NCBI GenBank assembly: GCA_031279425.1
Contig: JAITIQ010000156.1
Span: 1-39,583, forward strand
Length of the DNA stretch: 39,583 bases
From: Accumulibacter sp.
Lineage (GTDB): Bacteria; Pseudomonadota; Gammaproteobacteria; Burkholderiales; Rhodocyclaceae
Direction of reading: 5' to 3'
Numbering within the stretch: position 1 is the stretch's first letter; every line of letters begins with the position of its first letter. A program made the position numbers and the translations under genes. Positions 30,272 through 39,191 of this stretch are shown piece after piece. The notes under the pieces are model-generated. The model worked only from the letters and a program-made list of their open reading frames with translations, was not told the origin of the DNA and did no database searches.

Positions 30272-33148
30272 TCAAGGCAGCAGCGCCTTCAGCCAGAGGT
30301 CGAGATACCTTTCCAGCCGATAGTTCTCTTCCACCCAGGCGCGCAGCGCATCGCCTTCACGAGCGAGCGCGTCGGGGCAGGCGGCGCGTTCGCGGATGGC
30401 TTCGATCCACCGCGCGGTGTCGTTGGGGAGCCGCGTGACCGGTGGGTCGTCGGTACGGTAGGGCAGGATGTCGGTGCAGATCACCGGCCAGCCGAGCGCG
30501 CCGTATTCGAGCAGGCGCAGATTGCTCTTGGCTTCGTTGAACGGATGTTGTTCGAGCGGGGCGATCGCGAGATCGAGGTCGAGCGAGGCGAGCTTGGCCG
30601 GGTAGGCGGCATGGTCATGCACGTAATCGTGAAACTCGACGGCACGGGAATCGAGCCCTTCCGGCATCATGCCGAGGAAGACCCAGTCGACTTCGCGCCG
30701 CGTCGCCTCGACGATCTCCCGCACGAAGCGCAGATCGCCGGCGTGCTGCTGCGCGCCCGCCCAGCCGACGCGCAGGCGGGGAGCGCGCCGGCGCCGGCTC
30801 TGGAGTTCTCCCCATACCGCCCAGTCGAGCGCGTTCGGTATCAGGCGGATGTCGTCGATCCTGTGCCGACAGGCTTCGGCCAGCGGTTCGGTGCTGACGA
30901 TCAGGCGATGGCTGGCCGCCAGGCCGATCTGCAAGCGTTCCGCCATGACCTCCGCGGGGAGGGCGCGATGGAACGGGTTGTCCGGCGGAAGCTGGTGGAT
31001 CAGGTCGTCCATTGAATAGATACGCAAAATTTCCGGGTTGGCGCGCTGGTAGCGCAGCAGCGCCAGGCAGCGCGTATTGTCGACCGGCAGGTGCATGAGC
31101 AGCGTGTCGGGCGCCATGCGCGCAAGTTCGACGGGCATCGGCGCGCGTTCGAAGCCGGGGCGCGGCCGGCAGATCGCGACATGGTGAAGCTTCCCGGCCG
31201 CGTGCAGGGCGCGCAGGGGAGCGAGAAAGCGGTACTCGGCGACACTGGCGCTGATGCTTGGCATGACCGCGACGCGCGGCCGGTCGTGGAATTCGCGCTG
31301 CCAGGGGACGGCGAGTTCGTCCTCGATCGCCGGCGTGGTCTCGGCCAGCGAGAGGTTCCGGTTCCATGCCGGATCGTCGGCCAGGGTTTCGGCCCAGCGC
31401 TGATAGAAGGCGTTGACTTCATTCTGGAAAACGGCGGCCCGGGCGGGATCCACGGAGCCCGCGAGCTGCGTCGCCGAGCCGTGGTGCAGCAGCGTGGCAA
31501 ACGGCGTCCACACGACGCGGTAGCCCCGCCGCCGCGCCTTCAGGCACAGGTCGACGTCGTTGAAACTGATCCGCAAGGCTTCTTCGTCGAGCCCGCCGAT
31601 CTCGTCGAACAGGGATTTGCGGATCAGCAGGCAGGCGCCGGTGACGGCGGAATATTCCTGATCGGTCAGGGCGCGGTTGAGATAGCCGGGCTCATCGTGG
31701 GCCAGCGCGTTGATGAACACGTGGCCGGCCGTGCCGGTCAAGCCGAGCACGACGCCGGCATGTTGCACCCTGAGCGAAGCGGGGAACAGCAGGCGCGCGC
31801 CGACGACCCCCACGTCCGGACGCTGCGCGTGCGCCATCATGGCCTCGAGCCAATCGTCGTGGATGCACTCGGTATCGTTGTTGAGCAGCAGCAGGTACTC
31901 GCCGCGCGCTTCCCGCGCCGCCAGGTTGTTCATCGCCGAGTAATTGAACGGCGCGTCGAAACGCAGCAGGCGGACGCGTCCGGCATGTCGAGCGAGCAGC
32001 GCGTCGTACCAGGCGAGGACAGCCGCATCGTCGCTGCCGTTGTCGACCAGCAGCAGTTCCCAGTCGGGATAACTGGTCAGCCCGAGCAGCGATTCGACGC
32101 ACGGCCGCAGCAGATCGAGCCGGTTCTTCGTCGGGATGATGATCGATACGCGGGGCGTCCCGGAATGCCGGTACACGACGCGGCGGGTGGCGCCTTCCAC
32201 GAGCCCCTGGAAAACCTCCCCGACGATGCCTCGCCGGACGAGATGTTCGCGCAGCGCCTCGGCCGCGCCGCCTTCAGCGGCGCGCGCGCCGACTGCCGCG
32301 GGAGTATGCAGCAGGATGTCCGGAATATGACCGATGGCCGAATCGCCGACGGCGTCATGGATTCTGAGCGCGTTGTCGAAGTCTGCGGCGTCCGGGATTT
32401 TCGAGTACCCGCCCGCCGCGAGCAGCGTATTCCGCTCGACGAACAGGCTGCCGATGTAATCCGCCGAGCGCAACAGTTCGAGATTGAAGTCGGGCTTGAA
32501 CCGGGGAGATCGCCGCTCGCCGTTTTCCTCGACCGTATCCTCGTCCGCATAAATCGCGCGCCATTCCGGATGAATCGCGAGATGATCGGACAGCGACAGC
32601 AGGAGTTGCGGCGCGAAGCGCGTTCCGCACTCGAAGAAACCGACCCAGTGCGCCGGGGTCTGCAGCAGATGTTCGTTGATGAACTCTTCCGGCGCGGCGC
32701 GCCCGGGAATCCGCAGCCAGCGCACGGGGCCGTCTTCCCTGGTGAATTCGTCTTCCGGGGAAGGCGTTCGGGCAAAGATCGAGAGACGCCAGCCGTCGTA
32801 ATACTGTCGGGATATCGAGTCGATGCTGTCGGCAAGCAGCGATTCCGCTCCCGGCTGCAATACGAAGCAGAACTCGAACAGCAGGCGCTTCTTCCAGAGG
32901 GCGCTTGCGCGTTCCCGGAATAGCTGGGCGTCCAGTTCGTCGAGCGCCCTGGCATGCTGCCAACGGAGGTAACGATACCCATCTTCGGCGGCTTGGGCAG
33001 AATCGTCGAGTTCGACGCCGAAACTTTGCCGGGACGCATCGGTCTCGGCGACGATTTGTTCGTCGCCCTGGCGGCCGGCAGCCAGCAGATAATTCAAACG
33101 TTCAATGTGGAATACGTCGAAAACTCCCGGTACGAGCGCCTTGCTCAT
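30272..33148 (-). CDS. Large multidomain glycosyltransferase (GT2-like modules plus C-terminal GT4-like module)
   Basis: VSIIIPTKNRLDLLRPCVESLL...LLVDNGSDD...LLLLNNDTECIHDDWLEAM...SFNDVDLCLKARRRGYR; C-term VGWAGAQQHAGDLRFVREIVEA..LDLAIAPLEQHPFNEAKSNLRLLEYGALGWPVI. Confidence 0.9.
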   Translation of the reverse strand: MSKALVPGVFDVFHIERLNYLLAAGRQGDEQIVAETDASRQSFGVELDDSAQAAEDGYRYLRWQHARALDELDAQLFRERASALWKKRLLFEFCFVLQPGAESLLADSIDSISRQYYDGWRLSIFARTPSPEDEFTREDGPVRWLRIPGRAAPEEFINEHLLQTPAHWVGFFECGTRFAPQLLLSLSDHLAIHPEWRAIYADEDTVEENGERRSPRFKPDFNLELLRSADYIGSLFVERNTLLAAGGYSKIPDAADFDNALRIHDAVGDSAIGHIPDILLHTPAAVGARAAEGGAAEALREHLVRRGIVGEVFQGLVEGATRRVVYRHSGTPRVSIIIPTKNRLDLLRPCVESLLGLTSYPDWELLLVDNGSDDAAVLAWYDALLARHAGRVRLLRFDAPFNYSAMNNLAAREARGEYLLLLNNDTECIHDDWLEAMMAHAQRPDVGVVGARLLFPASLRVQHAGVVLGLTGTAGHVFINALAHDEPGYLNRALTDQEYSAVTGACLLIRKSLFDEIGGLDEEALRISFNDVDLCLKARRRGYRVVWTPFATLLHHGSATQLAGSVDPARAAVFQNEVNAFYQRWAETLADDPAWNRNLSLAETTPAIEDELAVPWQREFHDRPRVAVMPSISASVAEYRFLAPLRALHAAGKLHHVAICRPRPGFERAPMPVELARMAPDTLLMHLPVDNTRCLALLRYQRANPEILRIYSMDDLIHQLPPDNPFHRALPAEVMAERLQIGLAASHRLIVSTEPLAEACRHRIDDIRLIPNALDWAVWGELQSRRRRAPRLRVGWAGAQQHAGDLRFVREIVEATRREVDWVFLGMMPEGLDSRAVEFHDYVHDHAAYPAKLASLDLDLAIAPLEQHPFNEAKSNLRLLEYGALGWPVICTDILPYRTDDPPVTRLPNDTARWIEAIRERAACPDALAREGDALRAWVEENYRLERYLDLWLKALLP

Positions 33149-33409
33149 GTCTTCTCCCGTTGCAACATTTGGACAGTGTGATGAAACGAAACGAACGCGA
33201 TGGAGCGCGGGCGTCCCGCCGGCAAAAGAGACGGAACGAAGCCGGCAAGATGTCGGCGTTCCCGGTTCTTTCACGTGAATCCATACGATCCATCATCAGG
33301 TAAGTGTTGTTTCTCCACACCGCCTGATAGAGCACCTTCACCGCAAAAAAGCATCCGTCACTCCCACGCGCAGACGGGAATGACGGCAATGATTGCCTTC
33401 CGCCATGAA

Positions 33410-34297
33410 TCATCTGCTTTTCCCTCTGAACTCCGAATTACTCCCCCGGCGCTGTCGGGAGAATTCGGACAGGGTGACGACGACCAGCGCCCCGAGCAGA
33501 ATCATGGCCCATGACAGATACAGCCACAACAGGAAAATCGGTACCGTGGCGAACGCTCCGTAGACCAGGGTGATGGTCGGGAAATACGACAGATACAGCT
33601 CGAAACCCTTCTGCATCAGCAAAAAACCGAGGGCCGCGAAAAATCCTCCGGCCAGCGCGTCGGACGGTCTCACCCGCGCGTTCGGAACGGCGTAGTAGAG
33701 GCCGGCGAAGAAGACGGCGGCGACGAACACGCCGGTGGCCTTGGACAGCAAGGCATACAGCCAGACCGGCGCGACGAACCAGCCGGACGACAGGGAGACG
33801 GTGAATGAAATGGCGGCCACGACGTAGGCTACGGCCAGCGGCCACAGCAGAATCAGCACCGCGTACAGGCCGATGCGCCGCCACCACGGCCGGCCCGCCG
33901 CGGCCTTCCAGACCGTGTCGAACGCGCGCTCGACGGTGTGCAGCATGGCCAGCGCGGTAAACGCCAGCGCCAGCAGACCGACGACGGTGACCCTCAGCGC
34001 CTTCTGCGAGAACTCGAACACGTAGGCGATGATCAGGCCGGCGCTGTGCTCGGGAAGCAGGTTGCGGATCACCTGATCCAGATAGTCGACCATGCGCAGG
34101 AACGACGGCGCCGCGGACATGGCGCCCAGCACCACGGCGAACAGCGGAACGATCGACAACAGGGTGGTGAAAGCGAGGCTCGCGGCGACTTGGGCGAAAT
34201 TCTCCCGGGCGAAGCGGCGAACGATGCGGATGAAAAAGCGTGAAAGGTGAACCGGAAAGCGCGAGAAACCCTTGGATTTCCGGCGAACGGTTCTCAC
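33410..34297 (-). CDS. YihY/virulence factor BrkB family inner-membrane protein
   Basis: FAQVAASLAFTTLLSIVPLFAVVLGAM...WRRIGLYAVLILLWPLAVAYVVAAI...LPNARVRPSDALAGGFFAALGF-type pattern; start codon uncertain. Confidence 0.88.
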   Translation of the reverse strand: MRTVRRKSKGFSRFPVHLSRFFIRIVRRFARENFAQVAASLAFTTLLSIVPLFAVVLGAMSAAPSFLRMVDYLDQVIRNLLPEHSAGLIIAYVFEFSQKALRVTVVGLLALAFTALAMLHTVERAFDTVWKAAAGRPWWRRIGLYAVLILLWPLAVAYVVAAISFTVSLSSGWFVAPVWLYALLSKATGVFVAAVFFAGLYYAVPNARVRPSDALAGGFFAALGFLLMQKGFELYLSYFPTITLVYGAFATVPIFLLWLYLSWAMILLGALVVVTLSEFSRQRRGSNSEFRGKSR

Positions 34298-34310
34298 GTT
34301 TCACCGCCGG

Positions 34311-34946
34311 TTACCGCAGTTCGGCCAGCACGCTGGAAGAAGCAAGGACGCGCTCGCCGATGACCGCTTTCATCTGGGCATCGAGCGGCAGATAGAGGTC
34401 GAGCCGCGAGCCGAAACGGATGAAACCGTAACGCTGGCCCGCTGTCAGGGAAGTCCCCGCTTCGGCGTAATTCAGTATCCGCCGCGCGATCAGTCCGGCG
34501 ACCTGGACGCAGGTCAGGTCCTGGCCGTCGGGCGTGGCAAGATGCAGCGCGCAGCGTTCGTTTTCCAGTGACGCCTTGTCCAGGGAGGCATTGAGGAAGG
34601 CGCCGGGGCGGTACCACTTCTGCCGGACCGTGCCTCCGACCGGCGAACGGTTCGAATGCACGCTGAACACGTTCATGAACACGCTGATCTTCAAGGCCCG
34701 GCGGTTGAGCCACGGATCGTGCGCTTCCTCGACCGTCACGACGCGACCGTCGGCCGGGGCCAGCACGCTCTTCGGGCCGCCCGCGACGACGCGGGCCGGG
34801 TCGCGGAAGAATTGCAGGCAGAAGACGAAAAGCAGCCAGAAAGGCAGCGACCAGAGTCCCGCGACGGAGGAACACAGGGCCAGGATCAGCGAACCGGCGA
34901 CGAACGGCCAGCCCTCCCTGGCAATCAGGGGATGAGGATAGTTCAT
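34311..34946 (-). CDS. psd: Phosphatidylserine decarboxylase proenzyme
   Basis: [15 protein letters not shown]...[11 protein letters not shown]...[14 protein letters not shown]...[19 protein letters not shown]...[14 protein letters not shown]. Confidence 0.95.
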   Translation of the reverse strand: MNYPHPLIAREGWPFVAGSLILALCSSVAGLWSLPFWLLFVFCLQFFRDPARVVAGGPKSVLAPADGRVVTVEEAHDPWLNRRALKISVFMNVFSVHSNRSPVGGTVRQKWYRPGAFLNASLDKASLENERCALHLATPDGQDLTCVQVAGLIARRILNYAEAGTSLTAGQRYGFIRFGSRLDLYLPLDAQMKAVIGERVLASSSVLAELR

Positions 34947-34959
34947 GGGAGGCGAAGGA

Positions 34960-35310
34960 TCACAGCTTTTTGATGGCATCGACTTCGATTTCCACCGGGA
35001 AACCGGGGAAATCCCGGTCGATTTCACCGCGAATTTCCACGGCATCGTCCGGGCCGACGGTCACGCCGCGCCACACGTCATCGTCTATTTCCACGACGAT
35101 TTCGCTGCCCGCGTCGTGGAACAGATATTTCTCGTCGCCCAGGGCGCGCACGATTCTGCCCTGAACCCGCACAGGGGCTTCGTCACGCAAGCTTCGGGCA
35201 GCCGCGACGGTCACCATGCCCGCTTCGTCGACAAAACCGCCCTGGGCATGAACCGGCGAGACGGCCAGGAGAGCAAACGCGGCCACGATGGAAAACAGAC
35301 CGGATTTCAT
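34960..35310 (-). CDS. YgiW/YdeI-type periplasmic OB-fold protein
   Basis: Signal peptide [26 protein letters not shown] then [54 protein letters not shown]. Confidence 0.85.
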   Translation of the reverse strand: MKSGLFSIVAAFALLAVSPVHAQGGFVDEAGMVTVAAARSLRDEAPVRVQGRIVRALGDEKYLFHDAGSEIVVEIDDDVWRGVTVGPDDAVEIRGEIDRDFPGFPVEIEVDAIKKL

Positions 35311-35341
35311 CGGCTCACTCCTTTCACGTAAAAACGCAACA

Positions 35342-35833
35342 TCAGACTTTCAATACCCGGTCGCCGCGCCCGATGCCGGAGACGCCGGTACGCACGGTTT
35401 CCAGGATGAGATCCCCGTCGATGGCCTGGATGAACGAATCGAGCTTCGATCCGTTGCCGGTCAGTTCGATCACGTAGGTGGTGTCGGTCACGTCGATGAT
35501 GCGCCCCCGGTAGATGTCCGCCATGCGCTTCATTTCCTCGCGATCCTTGCCGGAGGCGCGCACCTTGATCAGCATCAGCTCGCGCTCGATGTGCGCCGCC
35601 TCGGAAAGATCGACGACCTTGACGACGTCGATCAGTTTGTTCAGTTGCTTGGTGATCTGCTCGATGATCTCGTCGCTGCCGGAAGTCACGATGGTCAGGC
35701 GGGACAGGGAATGGTCCTCGGTGGGAGCGACGGTCAATGACTCGATGTTGTAGCCGCGCGCGGAAAAGAGCCCGGCCACGCGCGAGAGCGCCCCCGCCTC
35801 GTTCTCGAGCAGGATGGAAATGATGTGTCGCAT
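35342..35833 (-). CDS. ilvN: Acetolactate synthase small subunit
   Basis: MRHIISILLENEAGALSRVAGLFSARGYNIESLTVAPTEDHSLSRLTIVTSGSDEIIEQITKQLNKLIDVVKV. Confidence 0.96.
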   Translation of the reverse strand: MRHIISILLENEAGALSRVAGLFSARGYNIESLTVAPTEDHSLSRLTIVTSGSDEIIEQITKQLNKLIDVVKVVDLSEAAHIERELMLIKVRASGKDREEMKRMADIYRGRIIDVTDTTYVIELTGNGSKLDSFIQAIDGDLILETVRTGVSGIGRGDRVLKV

Positions 35834-35844
35834 GTTCTCGTTCC

Positions 35845-37551
35845 TCACAGGTTCTCGCTGGCCAGGACCATTTCGGACAATCCCTTGCCCGCGGCCACCA
35901 TCGGAAAAACGTTGGCTTCCTGCGCCGTGCGGATGTCGAGGAAAACCAGCTCGTTCTTGTGCTGGACGAAGGCGCAGCGCAGGGCCGGCACGACGTCCGC
36001 GGGCTTCTCCACGCGGATGCCGACGTGGCCATAGGCTTCGGCCAGCTTGACGAAATCGGGGATCGAATCCATGTAGGTCTGCGAATACCGCCGGCTGTAG
36101 AACATTTCCTGCCATTGCCGGACCATGCCGAGATAGCGGTTGTTGAGGGCGATGATCTTGATCGGCAGGCCGAACTGCTTGGCCGTCGAGAGTTCCTGGA
36201 TGCACATCTGGATCGATCCGTCGCCGGTGACGCAGACCACCGGCTTGCCGGGATTGGCGAAGGAAGCGCCGATGGCGTAGGGCAGTCCCACGCCCATCGT
36301 GCCCAGCCCGCCCGAATTCAGCCAGCGGCGCGGCTTGTCGAATTTGTAGTATTGCGCCGTCCACATCTGGTGCTGACCGACGTCGGAAGCGACGATCGCC
36401 TCGCCCCCGGTGATCTCCCACAACTTCTCGATCACGTACTGGGGCATGATGACGTCGTCCCTTGCCGCGTATTTCAGGCACTGCCGGGCGCGCCAGTCTT
36501 CGATCCGGCCCCACCATTCGGAGAGGTCCTTCCTTTCCCGCTCGGCTTCCAGCAGGCGGGTCATCTCCGCCAGCACCTCGGGCACGCTGCCGACGATCGG
36601 CACGTCGACGCGCACGCGCTTGGAGATCGACGAGGGATCGACGTCGACGTGGATGATCTTGCGGGCAACGGCGCAGAAATCCTCCGGATTGCCGATCACC
36701 CGGTCGTCGAAGCGCGTGCCGACGGCCAGCAGCACGTCGCAATGCTGCAATGCCAGGTTGGCTTCGACCGTGCCGTGCATGCCCGGCATGCCGAGGAACT
36801 GCCGGTCGGTTCCGGGATAGCCGCCCAGCCCCATCAGCGTATTGATGATCGGAAAGCCGAGCAGTCTCGTCAGGCGGGTCAAGCATTCCGCGGCGTCCGA
36901 CAGGATCACGCCGCCGCCCGTGTAGATCACCGGCCGCCTGGCGCCGACGAGCAGCTGGACCGCCTTCCTGATCTGGCCGGAATGTCCCTTGGTGACCGGA
37001 TTGTACGAGCGCATCCGGATCTCGGACGGATACTCGAACTCGCATCTGGCGGCGGTCACGTCCTTGGGAATATCGACGACGACCGGCCCTGGACGGCCCG
37101 TGCTGGCGAGATAGAAGGCTTTCTTCATGGTCAGCGCCAGCTGTTGCACGTCCTTGACCAGGAAGTTGTGCTTCACGCACGGTCGGGTGATGCCGACGGT
37201 GTCGCATTCCTGGAACGCATCCTCGCCGATCTGGGACGTCGGTACCTGTCCGGAGAGGATGACCAGCGGAATCGAATCCATGTAGGCGGTGGCGATGCCG
37301 GTCACGGCGTTGGTCGCTCCCGGCCCGGAAGTCACCATGGCCACGCCGACTCGCCGCGAGGAACGCGAATACGCGTCCGCCGCATGTACGGCGCCCTGCT
37401 CGTGACGGACCAGGATATGCTGGACCTGATCCTGCTTGAACAGTTCGTCGTAGAGGTGGAGAACCGATCCGCCGGGATAGCCGAAAACGTATTCCGCCTT
37501 TTCTTCCTGCAGGCACCTGATTACAATTTCCGCACCAGTCATCATGGTCAT
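35845..37551 (-). CDS. ilvB: Acetolactate synthase large subunit
   Basis: MTGAEIVIRCLQEEKAEYVFGYPGGSVLHLYDEL...HEQGAVHAADAY...SGPGATNAVTGIATAYMDSIPLVILSGQV...VVCVTGDGSIQMCIQELSTA. Confidence 0.96.
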   Translation of the reverse strand: MTMMTGAEIVIRCLQEEKAEYVFGYPGGSVLHLYDELFKQDQVQHILVRHEQGAVHAADAYSRSSRRVGVAMVTSGPGATNAVTGIATAYMDSIPLVILSGQVPTSQIGEDAFQECDTVGITRPCVKHNFLVKDVQQLALTMKKAFYLASTGRPGPVVVDIPKDVTAARCEFEYPSEIRMRSYNPVTKGHSGQIRKAVQLLVGARRPVIYTGGGVILSDAAECLTRLTRLLGFPIINTLMGLGGYPGTDRQFLGMPGMHGTVEANLALQHCDVLLAVGTRFDDRVIGNPEDFCAVARKIIHVDVDPSSISKRVRVDVPIVGSVPEVLAEMTRLLEAERERKDLSEWWGRIEDWRARQCLKYAARDDVIMPQYVIEKLWEITGGEAIVASDVGQHQMWTAQYYKFDKPRRWLNSGGLGTMGVGLPYAIGASFANPGKPVVCVTGDGSIQMCIQELSTAKQFGLPIKIIALNNRYLGMVRQWQEMFYSRRYSQTYMDSIPDFVKLAEAYGHVGIRVEKPADVVPALRCAFVQHKNELVFLDIRTAQEANVFPMVAAGKGLSEMVLASENL

Positions 37552-37678
37552 GGTTATCGCTCGACGAAAAAATTGCTGGAAAAACGTGTTACGTTAAGGC
37601 TTGACCCCGGTTTGGTCAACACTGCCGCAACGCGGAATTCTCATTCCAGAGGCAACCCCGTCCCCAAGGAATCCCATC

Positions 37679-38245
37679 CTGGCTAGCTCACGTGAATTGT
37701 CGGACTTTCTCGCCGCCACCGAGCGACGCGCGTTCAAGCAGGCAATGTTCGCCGTCCGCAACGAGGAGACGGCGCTCGACATCGTGCAGGACGCGATGAT
37801 GAAGCTTGCCGAGAAATACGGCGCCCGTCCGGCGAACGAGCTGCCCATGCTGTTCCATCGCATCCTCCAGAACACGATTCGCGACCACTACCGGAGAAGC
37901 AAGGTCCGCTCGCTGTGGACCACCTTGTTCTCCGCTTTTTCCTCCGGGGAGGACGAAGAAGATCACGACCCCCTGGAGAATTTCGAAGTCGAATCCGATG
38001 CGGTCACGCCGGATTCTCCCGAAGATCGTTTCGAACAATCCCAACTGCTTGGTATAATCGAAAAAGAAATCATGCTGCTGCCGGCGCGTCAACGCGAGGC
38101 CTTCCTCATGCGTTACTGGGAGGATATGAATGTCGCGGAAACAGCCTCGGCGATGGGCTGTTCCGAAGGTAGCGTCAAGACTCACTGCTCGCGCGCGACG
38201 CATACACTGGCGGCGGCATTGAAAGCCAAGGGAATCACGCTATGA
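37679..38245 (+). CDS. Sigma-70 family RNA polymerase factor; probable CTG start at 37679 (ORF open from TTG at 37601)
   Basis: ERRAFKQAMFAVRNEETALDIVQDAMMKLAEKY...LPARQREAFLMRYWEDMNVAETASAMGCSEGSVKTHCSRATHTL. Confidence 0.9.
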   Translation: MASSRELSDFLAATERRAFKQAMFAVRNEETALDIVQDAMMKLAEKYGARPANELPMLFHRILQNTIRDHYRRSKVRSLWTTLFSAFSSGEDEEDHDPLENFEVESDAVTPDSPEDRFEQSQLLGIIEKEIMLLPARQREAFLMRYWEDMNVAETASAMGCSEGSVKTHCSRATHTLAAALKAKGITL

Positions 38246-38622
38246 ACGAACTTCATTTCGCGTACAGGCTCAGACAGCACCTGAACCGCGGGCTGCGCGA
38301 GCTCGATCCCGCCACGCTGGATCGCCTGTCCGCCGCCCGGCGGGCGGCGCTGGCCCGCCACGAACAGGCGGCCATCCATCCGGCGCGGGCGGCGGTCGAC
38401 GGTTTTCTCTCCCTGTCATGTTTCGGTGGCCGCCGGCTCGGCCAGGCGCTCGCCGTCCTCGTGTTCGTGTCGAGCATCCTTGGCTCGACCTTGTGGATTG
38501 CCAACCTGCAGGCGCAGGAACTGGGCGGCATCGATTCGGCGATCCTTTCCGACGAACTGCCGATCGGCGTTTTCATCGACGAGGGTTTTGCCGTATGGCT
38601 CGCCTGCGAATCGTCGAAGTGA
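38242..38622 (+). CDS. DUF3619 family protein
   Basis: MNELHFAYRLRQHLNRGLRELDPATLDRLSAARRAALARHEQ... one TM segment; ATGA overlap with the sigma factor gene. Confidence 0.8.
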   Translation: MNELHFAYRLRQHLNRGLRELDPATLDRLSAARRAALARHEQAAIHPARAAVDGFLSLSCFGGRRLGQALAVLVFVSSILGSTLWIANLQAQELGGIDSAILSDELPIGVFIDEGFAVWLACESSK

Positions 38623-39191
38623 TTCCGTTCCTGGCGCGCGCCGGGGTGATGCTGGGCTTTTTCCTGGCCTGTCCCGGCTGGACGCAGGCGGCCAGCCCGG
38701 TGGCGATCGCCACTCCGCCGCAGCCCGGCTGGAGCAAACTGTCCATCCCGCAGAAAATCGTCCTGGCGCCGCTCGCCGACGAATGGGATTCGTTGGCATC
38801 TTTTTCCCGGAGAAAATGGCTGGAATTCGCCGTGCGCTTTCCCTTGCTCTCTCCCGAAGAGCAACGCCGCGCGCAAGGGCAGATGTGGAAGTGGCGCAAG
38901 CTCACGCCCGAGGAGCGGCAAGCCGCCCGTGAAAACTATCAATTCGCGCTCCGGCTGTCGACCGGCCAGAGGCAGGAACTCAAGCAAAAGTGGGAAAAAT
39001 ATTCCAGTCTTTCCGGAGAGGAAAAGGAAAAATTCAAGCAACGAGCCGCCGGAAAGCCCGCGCAGATCCTGGCGCGCGCCGCTTCCGCCGCTTGCGGCGC
39101 GCGCTCGACGGACGAAAAGCCGTCGCCCCTCTGGCGGCCAGGCGCTTCGATCCCGTATCGCGTATCACCGCCCGCGCGATGGCCCCGATAA
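38595..39191 (+). CDS. DUF3106 family protein
   Basis: Signal/TM N-terminus; [71 protein letters not shown]. Confidence 0.8.
   Translation: MARLRIVEVIPFLARAGVMLGFFLACPGWTQAASPVAIATPPQPGWSKLSIPQKIVLAPLADEWDSLASFSRRKWLEFAVRFPLLSPEEQRRAQGQMWKWRKLTPEERQAARENYQFALRLSTGQRQELKQKWEKYSSLSGEEKEKFKQRAAGKPAQILARAASAACGARSTDEKPSPLWRPGASIPYRVSPPARWPR

Noticed and set aside
35959-37686. 575-aa plus-strand ORF opposite ilvB
   Set aside because: Shadow ORF; ilvB motifs are unambiguous on the minus strand.
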